From an uncultured Anaerolineae bacterium (lineage in GTDB: Bacteria; Chloroflexota; Anaerolineae; Anaerolineales; Villigracilaceae): a stretch of DNA of 64,000 nucleotides. Position 1 is the first letter of the stretch. Every line of letters starts with the position of its first letter. A program made the position numbers and the translations under genes. The stretch lies in the NCBI GenBank assembly GCA_903838415.1, contig CAILYI010000211.1, positions 18,248 through 82,247 on the forward strand, given 5' to 3'. A model generated the notes under the pieces. That model searched no databases, was not told the DNA's origin, and saw only the letters and a program-made list of their open reading frames with translations. Of this stretch, positions 18,369 through 27,149 are shown in pieces.

Positions 18369-19616
18369 TCAGCGTTTGTGTTGGAAGACTCCGGCGGGCG
18401 AAGAGTGCAAATTGCTTCTGGCTGGGTCGGCAATGCTGGAAAAATTCTCCGCCAGCAAGGCATTATAAATGGTCTCGTACTGTTTGATGGTATTCTCCAG
18501 GCCATGATAACGCGCCGTTTTCTGGCTGACGAGTCCCATCGCCTGCCAACGCTCGGGGTGATCGGCGAGCAGTTCCATGTAACGGGCCGCTTCCGCATCG
18601 TCGCCGGGCGTGAACAGATAGCCATTCAGCCCTTCAGCGACCAATTCGGGCAAAGCCACGGCATTGGCCAGCAAAATCGGCTTTCCACAGGCCATGGCTT
18701 CCAGGGAGGCGATACTCAACAGTTCCGCTTCGCTGGGCATGGTGAATATGTCGACGCTGTTCAGCAGCGCGGGCAAATCCTCGATCGGGATGTAGCTGGT
18801 AAAGCGGACGCTTACGCCCAGATTTAATTTCCGGGCAAGTTCTTCCAGTTTTTGCTGCGCGGCGCCTTTCCCGGCAATGACCAGCTGCACATCCGGGCGG
18901 TTGAGCCGCTGCATGGCGCGCAGCAAAACATCGATGCGCTTTTCGCTGTCAACCCGGCCTACGAACAGGAATATCTTCTTATCGAGTGCAATGCCATAGC
19001 GCTGGCGCATGGCATTGCGATCTACGCCCGGATCGGGATGGAAACGCTTCAGGTCAATGCCACAGGAGGCGGGGAAGATGGGGATGCGCAGTCCTTGCGC
19101 GCGCACCAGGGCAGCAGACGCGGCAGATTGTGCGGTGGCAATATCCAGGCGATTATAGACTCCCAGCATCCACTGCCACATGATCCACTGATAAACCGGC
19201 TTAAGGTTCGAGATGAGCGGGACATACGCAGCCAGGTTTTCGGGCATGAAATGATTGGTGCCGATCAACTTGACATGGTTGCGGCGGGCCACTTGAATGA
19301 CGTCACGGCTGAGCGGGAAATGATCCTGGACGTGCACCACATCCGGCTGGAAATCGTCAAAAATCTGTTGCACGGCATTTTCAGAGAACAGGGAAAAATA
19401 CGCATCCGGGTGAATCCAGTTCAGGTTGGCAGACCAGATGGCTTCAATGCGAACGTTATTCGCTGAATGCGCCTGATAGGCCTGTCCCTTTTCAGAAGGG
19501 AAAATGGATAAGACTTCGTGCCCGCGCCTGGCCAGGCCTTCGGCCAGATTTTCAGTAAAGATCGCCTGTCCGTTTAGCGCAGGATAATTAACTGTGCCTG
19601 CTATCAGTATTTTCAT
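18369..19616 (-). CDS. Glycosyltransferase family 4 protein
   Basis: A 415-residue GT-B fold enzyme. The N-terminal domain has the Gly-rich LAEGLARRGHEVLS and DVVHVQDHFPLS. The C-terminal nucleotide-sugar domain has FLFVGRVDSEKRIDVLLRAM and the EX7E-type motif TMPSEAELLSIASLEAMACG. These match GT4 retaining enzymes such as mannosyl- or glucosyltransferases for lipids. It has no membrane segment. It lies one base after the DedA-like gene in the same orientation, so the pair may serve membrane glycolipid synthesis; this is a guess from position. Confidence 0.9.
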   Translation of the reverse strand: MKILIAGTVNYPALNGQAIFTENLAEGLARRGHEVLSIFPSEKGQAYQAHSANNVRIEAIWSANLNWIHPDAYFSLFSENAVQQIFDDFQPDVVHVQDHFPLSRDVIQVARRNHVKLIGTNHFMPENLAAYVPLISNLKPVYQWIMWQWMLGVYNRLDIATAQSAASAALVRAQGLRIPIFPASCGIDLKRFHPDPGVDRNAMRQRYGIALDKKIFLFVGRVDSEKRIDVLLRAMQRLNRPDVQLVIAGKGAAQQKLEELARKLNLGVSVRFTSYIPIEDLPALLNSVDIFTMPSEAELLSIASLEAMACGKPILLANAVALPELVAEGLNGYLFTPGDDAEAARYMELLADHPERWQAMGLVSQKTARYHGLENTIKQYETIYNALLAENFSSIADPARSNLHSSPAGVFQHKR

Positions 19617-19617
19617 A

Positions 19618-20286
19618 TTAAATCGCTCCTTTCTTCGTCATTGGACTGACGCCAATTTTAGAAGGTTTGCCGTCCGGTGCGCTTTGGCGCAAAATGCGAC
19701 GGCTGATCCAAAAAACGAAGATGATAAACAAAACTGTTGCGGCAAGGATGACATATTCCAGGCCTTGTTCAACGCGCTTGATGGCCTCGGTGGCAAAATA
19801 ACCAATCAACACCAATGAGCCGGTCCAGATGACTTCACCGCCAAAGACCGCCGGGAACCAGCGCCGCCAGGGCGCTTTGACCAATCCTGCCGCAATCAGG
19901 GATGGAATCATCAGACTCATCGAGAGTTTGGCAAGAAACAGGATTTTGGTGGCATGTTCGCGCATCACAGACTGCAGCCGCTCCAATTTTTCACGGCTGA
20001 TGCCTGTCCGCCGTCCAATGCGCAGGAACCACTCGATTTTCCCGACATAGCCAAGGGCGTACCAAAGCGAATCTGCGGTGAGATTCCCGACAGAGGCTGC
20101 CAGAAAAACCAATCCGGGACGCATCACGCCAGCCGAAGCTGCCGCCGCACCCAGCAGTGTGGCGATCGGACCTTCAACAGCAACCATCAAGGCTAGTGCT
20201 AAATAACTCCAAGACCCCCATTCAGGGATTTGACCACTCTTCCAAGCAACACTAAAATTTTGCAAAATATCAAACAATGTATTCAA
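19618..20286 (-). CDS. DedA / SNARE-associated membrane protein
   Basis: About 222 residues with five hydrophobic segments. The sequences VEGPIATLLGAAAASAGV, GNLTADSLWYALGY and FLAKLSMSLMIPSLIAAG follow the VTT/DedA pattern (E near the first re-entrant loop, G-x-x-x-D-x-x-W-Y). DedA proteins are membrane scramblases or flippases, some for undecaprenyl phosphate. The start is uncertain: no good ATG lies near the conserved part, so I chose a TTG at 20286; a frame extends about 54 codons further upstream without conserved features. It precedes the glycosyltransferase gene. Confidence 0.75.
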   Translation of the reverse strand: MNTLFDILQNFSVAWKSGQIPEWGSWSYLALALMVAVEGPIATLLGAAAASAGVMRPGLVFLAASVGNLTADSLWYALGYVGKIEWFLRIGRRTGISREKLERLQSVMREHATKILFLAKLSMSLMIPSLIAAGLVKAPWRRWFPAVFGGEVIWTGSLVLIGYFATEAIKRVEQGLEYVILAATVLFIIFVFWISRRILRQSAPDGKPSKIGVSPMTKKGAI

Positions 20287-20530
20287 TCGCTCGCAATTCC
20301 CTTTCTTTTTGGTACAAAGAGATACATTTATCAGTCTATCAGATATGCAAGCTGGCGCACATAAGTCTCCACACTTCTCCACATATTGACAACAATTCAT
20401 CCATGCATGGCTAACTTCTATTTCTTTGACTAATACCAATACATGCAATTATTTACAGAAACGCAAGAAGTACCTTTGGGTAGCTCCCATCCGTTTAGAA
20501 TCGTGGCATGATAGAGATAAGTGAGGTGCC

Positions 20531-21784
20531 ATGAATATAAAAACCATCCTGTTTCCCGTGCTCATTCTTGCGCTCGTGTCGAGCGCATGCTCCGCCGTCA
20601 TCACGCAAGCTGACCAACCGGTCGTTGAAAACCTTCAGGCCGCGGCCACCGTCGTCCCGACGGCGCTGCCCACCGCAACTGCGGAGCCTGCGCCCATCAT
20701 GCAATCCGTCGAACAAAGCCAACCGGCTCAATTAATCTCCGCGCCGCTGACAGTCGGTCCCAACCCATCTGACGTGCCCGCCGGGTACAACCCGCTGACC
20801 GGCTTACCCGTCAGCGATCCGTCCACCCTGGAATTGCCCGCGGTGCTGATTTCGATTACCAACTTCCCGCCTTCGTCGCGCCCGCAGGCCGGATTATCCT
20901 TCTCGCCCTGGGTCTTTGAGATTTATATCGCCGAGGGCATGACGCGTTACTTGGCCGCCTTCTACGGCGATTTCCCCAAAACCATCAGCGCGGATGGCCA
21001 ACAGGATGCCAACCAGCCGCCAACCGCCGAAGTCGGCCCGGTGCGCTCGGGACGCCTGCCCTACGTTTACATCCGCGATTTCTTCCAGAATTCATGCCTG
21101 GTCTACGCGGGCGCCACCTACCAGATTCGCGCCCGCCTGCGCGGCTGCGCCATGGTCTTCGGGGATGACTCCAGCAACATCAACAGCGCCATGCTAGACG
21201 TGACCCGCCTGCAAAAAATCGCTGAGCAAAACAAACGCCCCAGCGACGCTTTCAACTACACCGGTAACCTTTTCAACGCCACGCCCTCGGAGCAGGGCGC
21301 GCCCGCCAGCCTGATCAATGTCTATTACAGCCTGCTCAACCAGGGACAGTGGCAATATGATACGGCTTCCGGCGCTTACCTGAAACTAACCGACTTCGCC
21401 GATGGCTCCGGCAAGTTCACCCCCGCCACCGACCGGCTGACCGGCAAACAGCTGGCCTTCGCCAACGTCGTTGTGCTGCACACCGAACACACCGTCCTCA
21501 ATCCCTACATCATCGACGTCAAAATGGGCCCCGGCGAAACCGGCAAGGCCACCATCTTCCGCGACGGGCAAAAGTTCGAGGCCTTCTGGACAACCATCAA
21601 CGGCGAATACGAACAAACCACCGGCCTGCGCCGTCCGCTGCGCTTTGTCGACGCCAACGGCAAGCCCTTCGCCCTCAAACCCGGCCAAACCTGGGTGCAC
21701 ATCGTCACCAATCCCTCCGAAGTGCAGGATCAAGGCTCCGGGCAGTGGAAGCTGCGCTTCTACGCCCCGGCGGGCGCCAAGTAA
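20531..21784 (+). CDS. DUF3048 lipoprotein
   Basis: A 417-residue lipoprotein (lipobox LALVSSACSA) with a Pro/Thr linker to residue 70 and then the DUF3048 fold, seen in YNPLTGLPVSDPSTL, PQAGLSFSPWVFEIYIAEGMTR and GPVRSGRLPYVYIRDFF, ending with TWVHIVTNPSEV. YerB of Bacillus belongs to this family; its function is unknown. A GAGGT ribosome binding site lies just before ATG. The next gene is a paralogue with an inserted domain, and the pair is separated by a terminator hairpin. Confidence 0.9.
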   Translation: MNIKTILFPVLILALVSSACSAVITQADQPVVENLQAAATVVPTALPTATAEPAPIMQSVEQSQPAQLISAPLTVGPNPSDVPAGYNPLTGLPVSDPSTLELPAVLISITNFPPSSRPQAGLSFSPWVFEIYIAEGMTRYLAAFYGDFPKTISADGQQDANQPPTAEVGPVRSGRLPYVYIRDFFQNSCLVYAGATYQIRARLRGCAMVFGDDSSNINSAMLDVTRLQKIAEQNKRPSDAFNYTGNLFNATPSEQGAPASLINVYYSLLNQGQWQYDTASGAYLKLTDFADGSGKFTPATDRLTGKQLAFANVVVLHTEHTVLNPYIIDVKMGPGETGKATIFRDGQKFEAFWTTINGEYEQTTGLRRPLRFVDANGKPFALKPGQTWVHIVTNPSEVQDQGSGQWKLRFYAPAGAK

Positions 21785-21788
21785 TCTC

Positions 21789-21820
21789 AAACCCCTCTCC
21801 ACACGGAGAGGGGTTTTTCT
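21789..21820 (+). terminator. Rho-independent terminator between the DUF3048 paralogues
   Basis: A 12-bp stem AAACCCCTCTCC with loop ACAC is followed by a T-rich tail. It lies just after the first DUF3048 gene and about 15 bases before the start of the second. Confidence 0.85.
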
Positions 21821-21833
21821 ATATAATGGAGAA

Positions 21834-23480
21834 ATGAAACGACTCATTCTGCCCTGGCTGATCCTGGGACTATTGGCCTGTGCCTGCGCCCCAACCGTCC
21901 CCACGCGCGAAACCGCCCCACTGACTGCTTCTCCCACGCCATCCGCCAGCGCCACGCTGACACCTGCCCCCACCCCAACCGCCACCCTGACTCCCACGCC
22001 GCAGCCGCGTCTGACGGCGCTGCCCTCCGGCCCGGACGCGGAAAACTTAGCCCCCGGCTTCAACCCGCTGACAGGACTGCGCCAGCAAGACCCATCCATG
22101 TTGGAACTGCCCGCCGTGCTGGTTTCGATCAGCAACAGCCCGGTCACCGCCCGCCCGCAGGCCGGGACCAGTTTCGCGGCCTGGATTTACGAAATGTTCA
22201 TCGGCGAGGGCGCCACACGTTTCATGGGCGTGTTCTACGGCGACCTGCCGCGCCGCATCCCCAACGCCAGCGGTGATTGCGCGCCCGCCAGCGCGCCCTT
22301 CCAGCCCAGCAGCGCATGGATTGGCAATCGCGTCTGGTTGGACGAGAACGGGGATGGCCGCCAGGATCCGTGGGAGGCGGGCGTTGGCGGGATTTGCGTC
22401 AGCCTGCTGGAGGCCGCCAGCGGTAGCGTCCAGGCCAGCAGCGGCACGGACTCGAACGGGTATTTCGCTTTCGACGCGGCAACGCTCTCAGCAGACAAGG
22501 CCTACCAGCTTGAGTTCAAACTTCCAGCGGCTTTCAGCTTCACCAGCCCCAACCTGGGCAACGATGACGAAGACAGCGACGCCGACCCCGTCACCGGGCG
22601 CAGCGCGCTCATCCATAACGGCGAGACCGGCCCCGGCTGGGATGCCGGTCTGATCCTGGTCAACCCTCCGCCGCCGGCCTTTTCCCCCTCCGATATCGCC
22701 CCAGATCGAACCTACGTCGGCCCGATTCGCTCGGGACGCCTGACGTACAACGACTTTGTGCGCCTGTTCCCGGCCAGCTGCCTGGTCTACGCCAGCGCCG
22801 GGGATGGCATCCGCCAGCAGCTGCAGGGCTGTGAGATCATTTTCGGCGAGCAGCCCGGGCAAAGCCCAAACACGGCCCTGCTGGATGTGGATCATTTGAA
22901 GGAGCTGGCGCAGAACAGCAAAATCGCCCGCCAGCCGGTCAATTATTCCGGGCATCTGTTTGACCCCGCGCCGCCCACCGGGGGCCAGCCCGCCGCCTCG
23001 TTGTGGACGTTTTTCCACGCCTTCGCGCAGTCTTTCTGGCAGTATGATGCGGTTTCGGGCACCTACCTGCGCCAGACGGATGACGTGGATGGCCTGGGCA
23101 ACTTCCACGCGGATAGCGACCGCCTGACCGGGCGGCAGCTGGCCTTTGAGAATGTGGTCGTGCTGTTAGCCGATTACCAGGTCTTTCGACACGGGCAATA
23201 TGACATTGACCTGTGCTGTGGCTTTGAAGGCTACGCTTTCCTGTTCCGCGACGGGCAGATGTACAAAATTCGCTGGTCGACCACCAACCGCGCCTGGGAA
23301 CAGCAGACCGGCCTGCTGCGCCCAATCCACTTTGCCGGTGCGGACCGCCAGCCTTTCCCGCTCAAACCGGGTCGCACCTTTGTCAGCATTATGACGATCA
23401 ATTCGGTTTTGAAAGACCTGAAGGATGGCAAGTGGCAGGCCTTTTTCGTCATGCCCGATGACCTGGCGCCGCAGAAGTAA
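21834..23480 (+). CDS. DUF3048 lipoprotein interrupted by an SdrD_B-like domain
   Basis: 548 residues from the ATG with GGAG just upstream; a longer upstream frame is antisense noise over the preceding gene. A lipobox (LLACACAP) and a Thr/Pro linker lead to the first DUF3048 part (FNPLTGLRQQDPSMLEL, about 75-140). Then comes an inserted module of about 130 residues starting IGNRVWLDENGDGRQDPWEA, with GICVSLLEA, GYFAFDA and DDEDSDADPVTGRS, the SdrD B-type (Cna_B-like, calcium-binding) fold. DUF3048 resumes at TYVGPIRSGRLTYNDFVRLF and runs to the end. A TATAAT at 21823 overlaps the ribosome binding site region. The insertion into the middle of the fold is unusual. Confidence 0.87.
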   Translation: MKRLILPWLILGLLACACAPTVPTRETAPLTASPTPSASATLTPAPTPTATLTPTPQPRLTALPSGPDAENLAPGFNPLTGLRQQDPSMLELPAVLVSISNSPVTARPQAGTSFAAWIYEMFIGEGATRFMGVFYGDLPRRIPNASGDCAPASAPFQPSSAWIGNRVWLDENGDGRQDPWEAGVGGICVSLLEAASGSVQASSGTDSNGYFAFDAATLSADKAYQLEFKLPAAFSFTSPNLGNDDEDSDADPVTGRSALIHNGETGPGWDAGLILVNPPPPAFSPSDIAPDRTYVGPIRSGRLTYNDFVRLFPASCLVYASAGDGIRQQLQGCEIIFGEQPGQSPNTALLDVDHLKELAQNSKIARQPVNYSGHLFDPAPPTGGQPAASLWTFFHAFAQSFWQYDAVSGTYLRQTDDVDGLGNFHADSDRLTGRQLAFENVVVLLADYQVFRHGQYDIDLCCGFEGYAFLFRDGQMYKIRWSTTNRAWEQQTGLLRPIHFAGADRQPFPLKPGRTFVSIMTINSVLKDLKDGKWQAFFVMPDDLAPQK

Positions 23481-23500
23481 GCGGTTGAACCCTGACACAG

Positions 23501-23647
23501 CTCATAATCCTTCACAGATGGACCATGATACATCAACGACGAACCATGAACCATCAACGATGGACCATAATGCTTCAATGATGCATCGTAATGCTTCAAC
23601 GACGCGCCATAATGCTTCAATGATGAACTATGATGCTTCAATGGCGC
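23501..23647. repeat. 21-bp tandem repeat, seven copies
   Basis: Seven consecutive 21-bp units, consensus close to accataatgcttcaatgatg, fill this stretch; the first units are more diverged. Because 21 is a multiple of three, both strands give open frames with seven-residue peptide repeats, but no ribosome binding site supports translation. Shorter clusters of the same family occur at 27062-27123, about 28180-28233 and about 28957-29032, each just before the promoter-leader repeat. Confidence 0.9.
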
Positions 23648-23795
23648 AGGCGCATGGGTTTGTTCTGATGTAAAAGGTTGCGGTTTGGTTTTTGCGGGCC
23701 AGGCCAGGTCATATATGCAGGCAAACGCCCAACAGCGCTGAATTTATCCGATTTTGCGATAATTCGTAACGCCGTCTCCGAGGCGATGTTTGCTA

Positions 23796-23940
23796 TATAA
23801 TCTTCCCTTTAGTGGTGGGCAGTGATTTTCGCCGGGGTTCTCCGGCAGCGGTCTGGGTGGATTAGCTTTATTTCCCGATAAGTAGTTTTGTCTAAAATTC
23901 AATTATTTAAGCAGCGTTCGATGACGCTCAGTGCTTGCGG
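23796..23940 (+). repeat. Promoter-leader repeat, copy R1
   Basis: Diverged copy of a repeat seen four times in this region. It has TATAAT (23796-23801), ggtgggcagtga, the hairpin GCCGGGGTTCTCCGGC, then tctgggtggatta and tttatttcccgata, and an AATTCAATTATTTAAGCAG tail. The upstream -35 portion of the other copies is not conserved here. It ends about 147 bases before the start of the Spo0M-like pseudogene. The stretch 23648-23795 shows no gene. Confidence 0.75.
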
Positions 23941-24086
23941 TATTTGGAATACCCTTATTCCTATCGCTACTCCGGTAATTTTTCTGGACGCTGGGCAAGT
24001 CTGCGAACGCAAACTGCGATGGCGCTAAAATACAAAACTGGTAGTGAATAACCAAGGAAAAAATTCATCAAATCAGGAGATTTATC

Positions 24087-24586
24087 ATGTCCTTCATTTC
24101 GAAAATCAAACAGCAGCTTGGCATAGGTACAGTAAAAATAAAACTCGATGCACCTAATTTCATTACACTCCCCGATTTTAATAAGAAAGGAATAAATGGC
24201 AAGGTTATCCTGGAAGAACAAAGCAGCTAAACAGTGAAATCCATCAAGATTAATCTCCTTGAAAAAAGAAGATTGAAAGCAGTGCTGATAATAGCAGCTC
24301 AAGTAGTTCATACACAGGTCAATCAGTGGGCGGGGAACAAATTAAATTAATATGCTGGACAAAAATCGATGAGTCTTTTGAAATCAAACAGGGTGAAAAA
24401 AGAACTATCAAATTCACATTGAATCCACCCGCTGTACAATTAAGGCCTGATCCATTTTCACAAAACCATGTGATTTCAGCCGGAGAAATAGATTCTCCGA
24501 TATGGTATGAAATTCAAGCAATCGCCGACCTCGACCATGTAACGCTAGATCCGACAGCCGCTGCAGGAATCATGATCCAATTTTAA
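24087..24586 (+). pseudogene. Decayed arrestin-like (Spo0M-type) gene
   Basis: An ATG with GGAGA upstream opens a frame that starts MSFISKIKQQLGIGTVKIKL, a beginning typical of Spo0M/arrestin-like proteins. It stops at TAA 24228-24230, where CAA (Gln) would continue the same frame with TVKSIKINLLEK. A second lesion in the A run 24262-24267 shifts the frame; adding one A restores KKKIESSADN and joins the long frame reaching TAA at 24584-24586 (GEQIKLICWTKIDESFEI, then WYEIQAIADLDHVTLDP). The whole would be about 165 residues. The homopolymer lesion could be a sequencing error; the stop is a substitution. It follows repeat R1 by 147 bases. Family assignment is moderate. Confidence 0.65.
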
Positions 24587-24676
24587 ATTGGGTTTTTTAG
24601 CCAAATGCAAAATTTCATGCGACTTTTTATCGAGTTGCAACAGTGCCTTTGTTAGAGTTATGCATCTGGCGTTCAT

Positions 24677-24725
24677 CACAGCCGCCCAACCCAGCGTCCA
24701 GTATACGCTGGGTTGGGCGGCTGTG
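24677..24725. repeat. Perfect 49-nt palindrome (21-bp arms, 7-nt loop)
   Basis: The arms begin CACAGCCGCCCAACCCAGCG and are perfectly complementary around the loop CCAGTAT. T-rich sequence follows on the right (gagtttttcc), so it may end transcription from the left. The inner boxes GCCCAAC and GTTGGGC fit the integron consensus RYYYAAC / GTTRRRY, but the arms lack the unpaired bases and length expected of a real attC site. The rest of 24587-25104 holds no gene apart from the promoter at 24971-24999. Confidence 0.8.
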
Positions 24726-24970
24726 AGTTTTTCCTGCTTCCAAACTGAATCCACGCCCACCCTGCACCACTCAACATAAACCGTTGGGACAAAGATATAA
24801 TGCATCCAGTCACGAATTGCGATTTTCATTTTTTCAATAAAAAAGCGCAATTTGTGAGTGACCGCGTGAGGTATCGTCATGGGGCGCTTACAATGCGTTC
24901 GTTGAGTAGGCAGGTTTCTCTGGCTACTGTTTCAAAACCAACAAGTGGCAACATCTGCTTGGGAAAATAG

Positions 24971-24999
24971 TTCTGACAGCGAACTGCCTTCGGTATAAT
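24971..24999 (+). promoter_or_regulatory. Probable promoter of the DUF4287 gene
   Basis: TTCTGA (24971-24976) and TATAAT (24994-24999) are separated by 17 bases, a sigma70-like arrangement about 105 bases before the ATG. Confidence 0.5.
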
Positions 25000-25104
25000 A
25001 ATATTATTCGGAGCTACTCAACCTTCTGGCATTTTAGAGCGCAGTGGCAATAGAATGTTTTGACATCTTTTATCCATAGTTTACCCATAAAAAGGAACCC
25101 TGCC

Positions 25105-25386
25105 ATGTCTTTTCAAGCTTATCTCGACAACATCGAAGAAAAAACCGGCAAAACCCCCAATGATTTTATTGCGATGGCAAAAGAAAAGGGCTTTGACAAC
25201 CCGAAGACAAAAGCAGGGGACATCGTTGCATGGCTTAAAGAAGAATACGGTCTGGGCCGTGGTCATGCCATGGCGATTGTTTACGTTATCAAGAATGGCG
25301 CAGAAATCGGGGATAAACACGTCGGGGCGGATGGAGTTCATCGTGACGAGTCGAAGGTTTTGAAGTTGGATGGGAAAAAGAAATAA
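25105..25386 (+). CDS. DUF4287 domain protein
   Basis: A 93-residue soluble protein starting MSFQAYLDNIEEKTGKTP with AAAGGA eight bases upstream. The sequences KTGKTPNDFIAMAKEKG, TKAGDIVAWLKEEYGLGRGHAMAI and a conserved Lys-rich tail are those of DUF4287, a small helical family found in many bacteria and often near transferred DNA. Function unknown; the conserved GRGHAMAI region suggests a binding site. It stands alone in the accessory region with its own promoter. Confidence 0.88.
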   Translation: MSFQAYLDNIEEKTGKTPNDFIAMAKEKGFDNPKTKAGDIVAWLKEEYGLGRGHAMAIVYVIKNGAEIGDKHVGADGVHRDESKVLKLDGKKK

Positions 25387-25561
25387 TAGCATTCGCCGGA
25401 CAAGTGCGGGGCGTTGCCCACACTTGCGGAGAAGCGACCCCAAGCAGCGGATTCGGCGTCTGGCGGCTTTATCTGCCAGGTCCCGCTCTTGCCAGTACCG
25501 CCTGCCGTTAGCCTGCTCCTTATAAATTATTGATAAAACCAAGAGCGATAGATAAGTGAAT

Positions 25562-27022
25562 ATGAGAGAAAATGCCACTATGCCAAAGCATACCAATCAA
25601 CTACGCAATCAAATGGAAGAGAAGGAAAAACGGGCGGCAGAATTAATCCTTGCCAACAAAGAACTCGCCTTTCAGAATGAAGAGAAAGAAAAACGGGCAG
25701 CAGAATTAATCCTCGCCAACAAAGAACTCGCCTTTCAGAATGAAGAAAAAGAAAAACGGGCGGCAGAATTAATCCTTGCCAATAAAGAACTCGCCTTTCA
25801 GAATGAAGAAAAAGAAAAACGGGCGGCAGAATTAATCCTCGCCAACAAAGAACTCGCCTTTCAGAATGAAGAGAAAGAAAAACGGGCGGCGGAATTAATC
25901 CTCGCCAACGAAGATATTGTTCGCCGCCTGCAAAACATTCATGCGCTGCATAAAATTGATCAAGCCATCGTAGGCAGCCTGGACTTGAATCTGACCTTAC
26001 ACGTTGTCCTTGAACAAGCTATGGCCGAGTTACATGTAAGCGCCGCGGCCATCTTGCTTTTAAATCCATATTCCCCAATATTAGAATTCGCCGCTGGTAT
26101 TGGCTTTCGGAGTAAAGCGATTGAGCGTTCACGCCTGCGGCTGGGTGAGGGACTCGGCGGGCGCGCCGCGTTGGAAGAAAGGACAACGAGCATCATCAAT
26201 CTGCCTGAGAACCGCGATCAATTTGTCCGCGCCCCGCTTCTGGCAAATGAAGAATTCATCACTTACTTTAGTACACCGCTCATTGTCAAAGGTCAAGTCA
26301 AGGGTGTTTTAGAAGTCTTTCATCGCTCCCCGTTTATACCCGATCAGGATTGGCTGAATTTTCTTGAGGTTCTGGCTGGACAAACCGCCATTGCCGTAGA
26401 TAGCGCCACTCTTCTTTCTAAATTACAACGTTCCAATAGAGAGTTATTCAATGCATATGATTCCACGATTGAAGGCTGGTCACATGCACTGGATTTGCGC
26501 GACAAAGAGACTGAAGGTCACACACAGCGCGTTACGGAAATGACAATGCGACTTGCACGCGCTGCAGAAATCACCGAAGAAGAATTGGTACACATTCGAC
26601 GTGGTGCGCTCTTGCACGATATTGGGAAGATGGGCGTACCCGACTACATCCTTCTCAAGCCAGATAAACTGACCAACGAAGAATGGATTTCCATGCGCAA
26701 ACATCCCATTTTTGCCTTTGAATTACTGTCGCCTATTGCGTACTTACGCCCTGCGCTAGATATTCCATATTGTCACCACGAAAAATGGGATGGGAGCGGT
26801 TATCCACGCGGGCTAAAGGGCGAGCAAATCCCACTGGTGGCGCGTCTTTTCTCGATAATAGATGTATGGGACGCTCTTCGCTCTGACCGCCCCTATCGTC
26901 AAAGTTGGTCAAAGGAGAAAGTAATAGAACACATCCAATCACTCTCTGGAACTCACTTTGATCCGAAGGCGGTAGATTTGTTCTTGAAGATGATCAACGA
27001 AGATGATTCCGACTCGTTGTAA
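25562..27022 (+). CDS. GAF and HD-GYP domain protein with a 21-residue repeat coiled coil
   Basis: 486 residues. After a short N-terminus come five near-identical 21-residue units EEKEKRAAELILANKELAFQ forming a coiled coil (about 19-123), then a GAF sensor domain (about 135-285), then an HD-GYP domain (about 300-475) with HTQRVTEMTMRLAR, HDIGKMGVPDYILLKPD and HHEKWDGSGYPRGLKG. HD-GYP enzymes hydrolyse the second messenger cyclic di-GMP; all metal-binding motifs are present. No membrane segment, so a cytoplasmic sensor. The start is not certain: GTG 25556, ATG 25562 and ATG 25580 are all possible and none has a strong ribosome binding site. Confidence 0.9.
   Translation: MRENATMPKHTNQLRNQMEEKEKRAAELILANKELAFQNEEKEKRAAELILANKELAFQNEEKEKRAAELILANKELAFQNEEKEKRAAELILANKELAFQNEEKEKRAAELILANEDIVRRLQNIHALHKIDQAIVGSLDLNLTLHVVLEQAMAELHVSAAAILLLNPYSPILEFAAGIGFRSKAIERSRLRLGEGLGGRAALEERTTSIINLPENRDQFVRAPLLANEEFITYFSTPLIVKGQVKGVLEVFHRSPFIPDQDWLNFLEVLAGQTAIAVDSATLLSKLQRSNRELFNAYDSTIEGWSHALDLRDKETEGHTQRVTEMTMRLARAAEITEEELVHIRRGALLHDIGKMGVPDYILLKPDKLTNEEWISMRKHPIFAFELLSPIAYLRPALDIPYCHHEKWDGSGYPRGLKGEQIPLVARLFSIIDVWDALRSDRPYRQSWSKEKVIEHIQSLSGTHFDPKAVDLFLKMINEDDSDSL
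25616..25930 (+). repeat. 63-bp tandem repeat, five copies, coding
   Basis: Five in-frame 63-bp units lie inside the HD-GYP gene at 25616, 25679, 25742, 25805 and 25868. The first four differ at only a few silent positions; the last diverges in its final third. Such near-identity points to recent expansion and likely copy-number variation, changing the coiled-coil length by 21 residues per unit. Confidence 0.92.
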
Positions 27023-27061
27023 AATCAAAAGCGGCTTTCCTCGTACGATTGTCCAATGACT

Positions 27062-27123
27062 GACCAGAATGCTTTACTGATGAACCAGGATTCATCAACG
27101 ATGGACCATAATGCTTCGTTGGC
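27062..27123. repeat. 21-bp minisatellite cluster, about three units
   Basis: Three units of the family described at 23501-23647 (for example gaccataatgcttcgttgg) follow the HD-GYP gene by 40 bases and precede promoter-leader repeat R2. Confidence 0.75.
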
Positions 27124-27149
27124 CTGGCGGCCAGCGGCCCTTCGGGAAC

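Noticed and set aside
23231..23641. Minus-strand open frame with repeats of the type SLKHYDA
   Set aside because: It is the antisense reading of the DUF3048 gene plus the 21-bp minisatellite, which stays open because 21 is divisible by three; no ribosome binding site or conserved domain.
23501..23647. Possible CRISPR array
   Set aside because: Units are contiguous with no spacers, vary in sequence, and no cas gene is present anywhere in the window.
24228..24230. Recoding of the internal stop in the Spo0M-like gene, given that selC is present
   Set aside because: The stop is TAA, not TGA, and a frameshift follows, so selenocysteine cannot rescue the frame.
24545..24880. Minus-strand open frame of 111 codons
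   Set aside because: It runs through the perfect 49-nt palindrome and part of the Spo0M-like remnant and shows no recognisable protein features.
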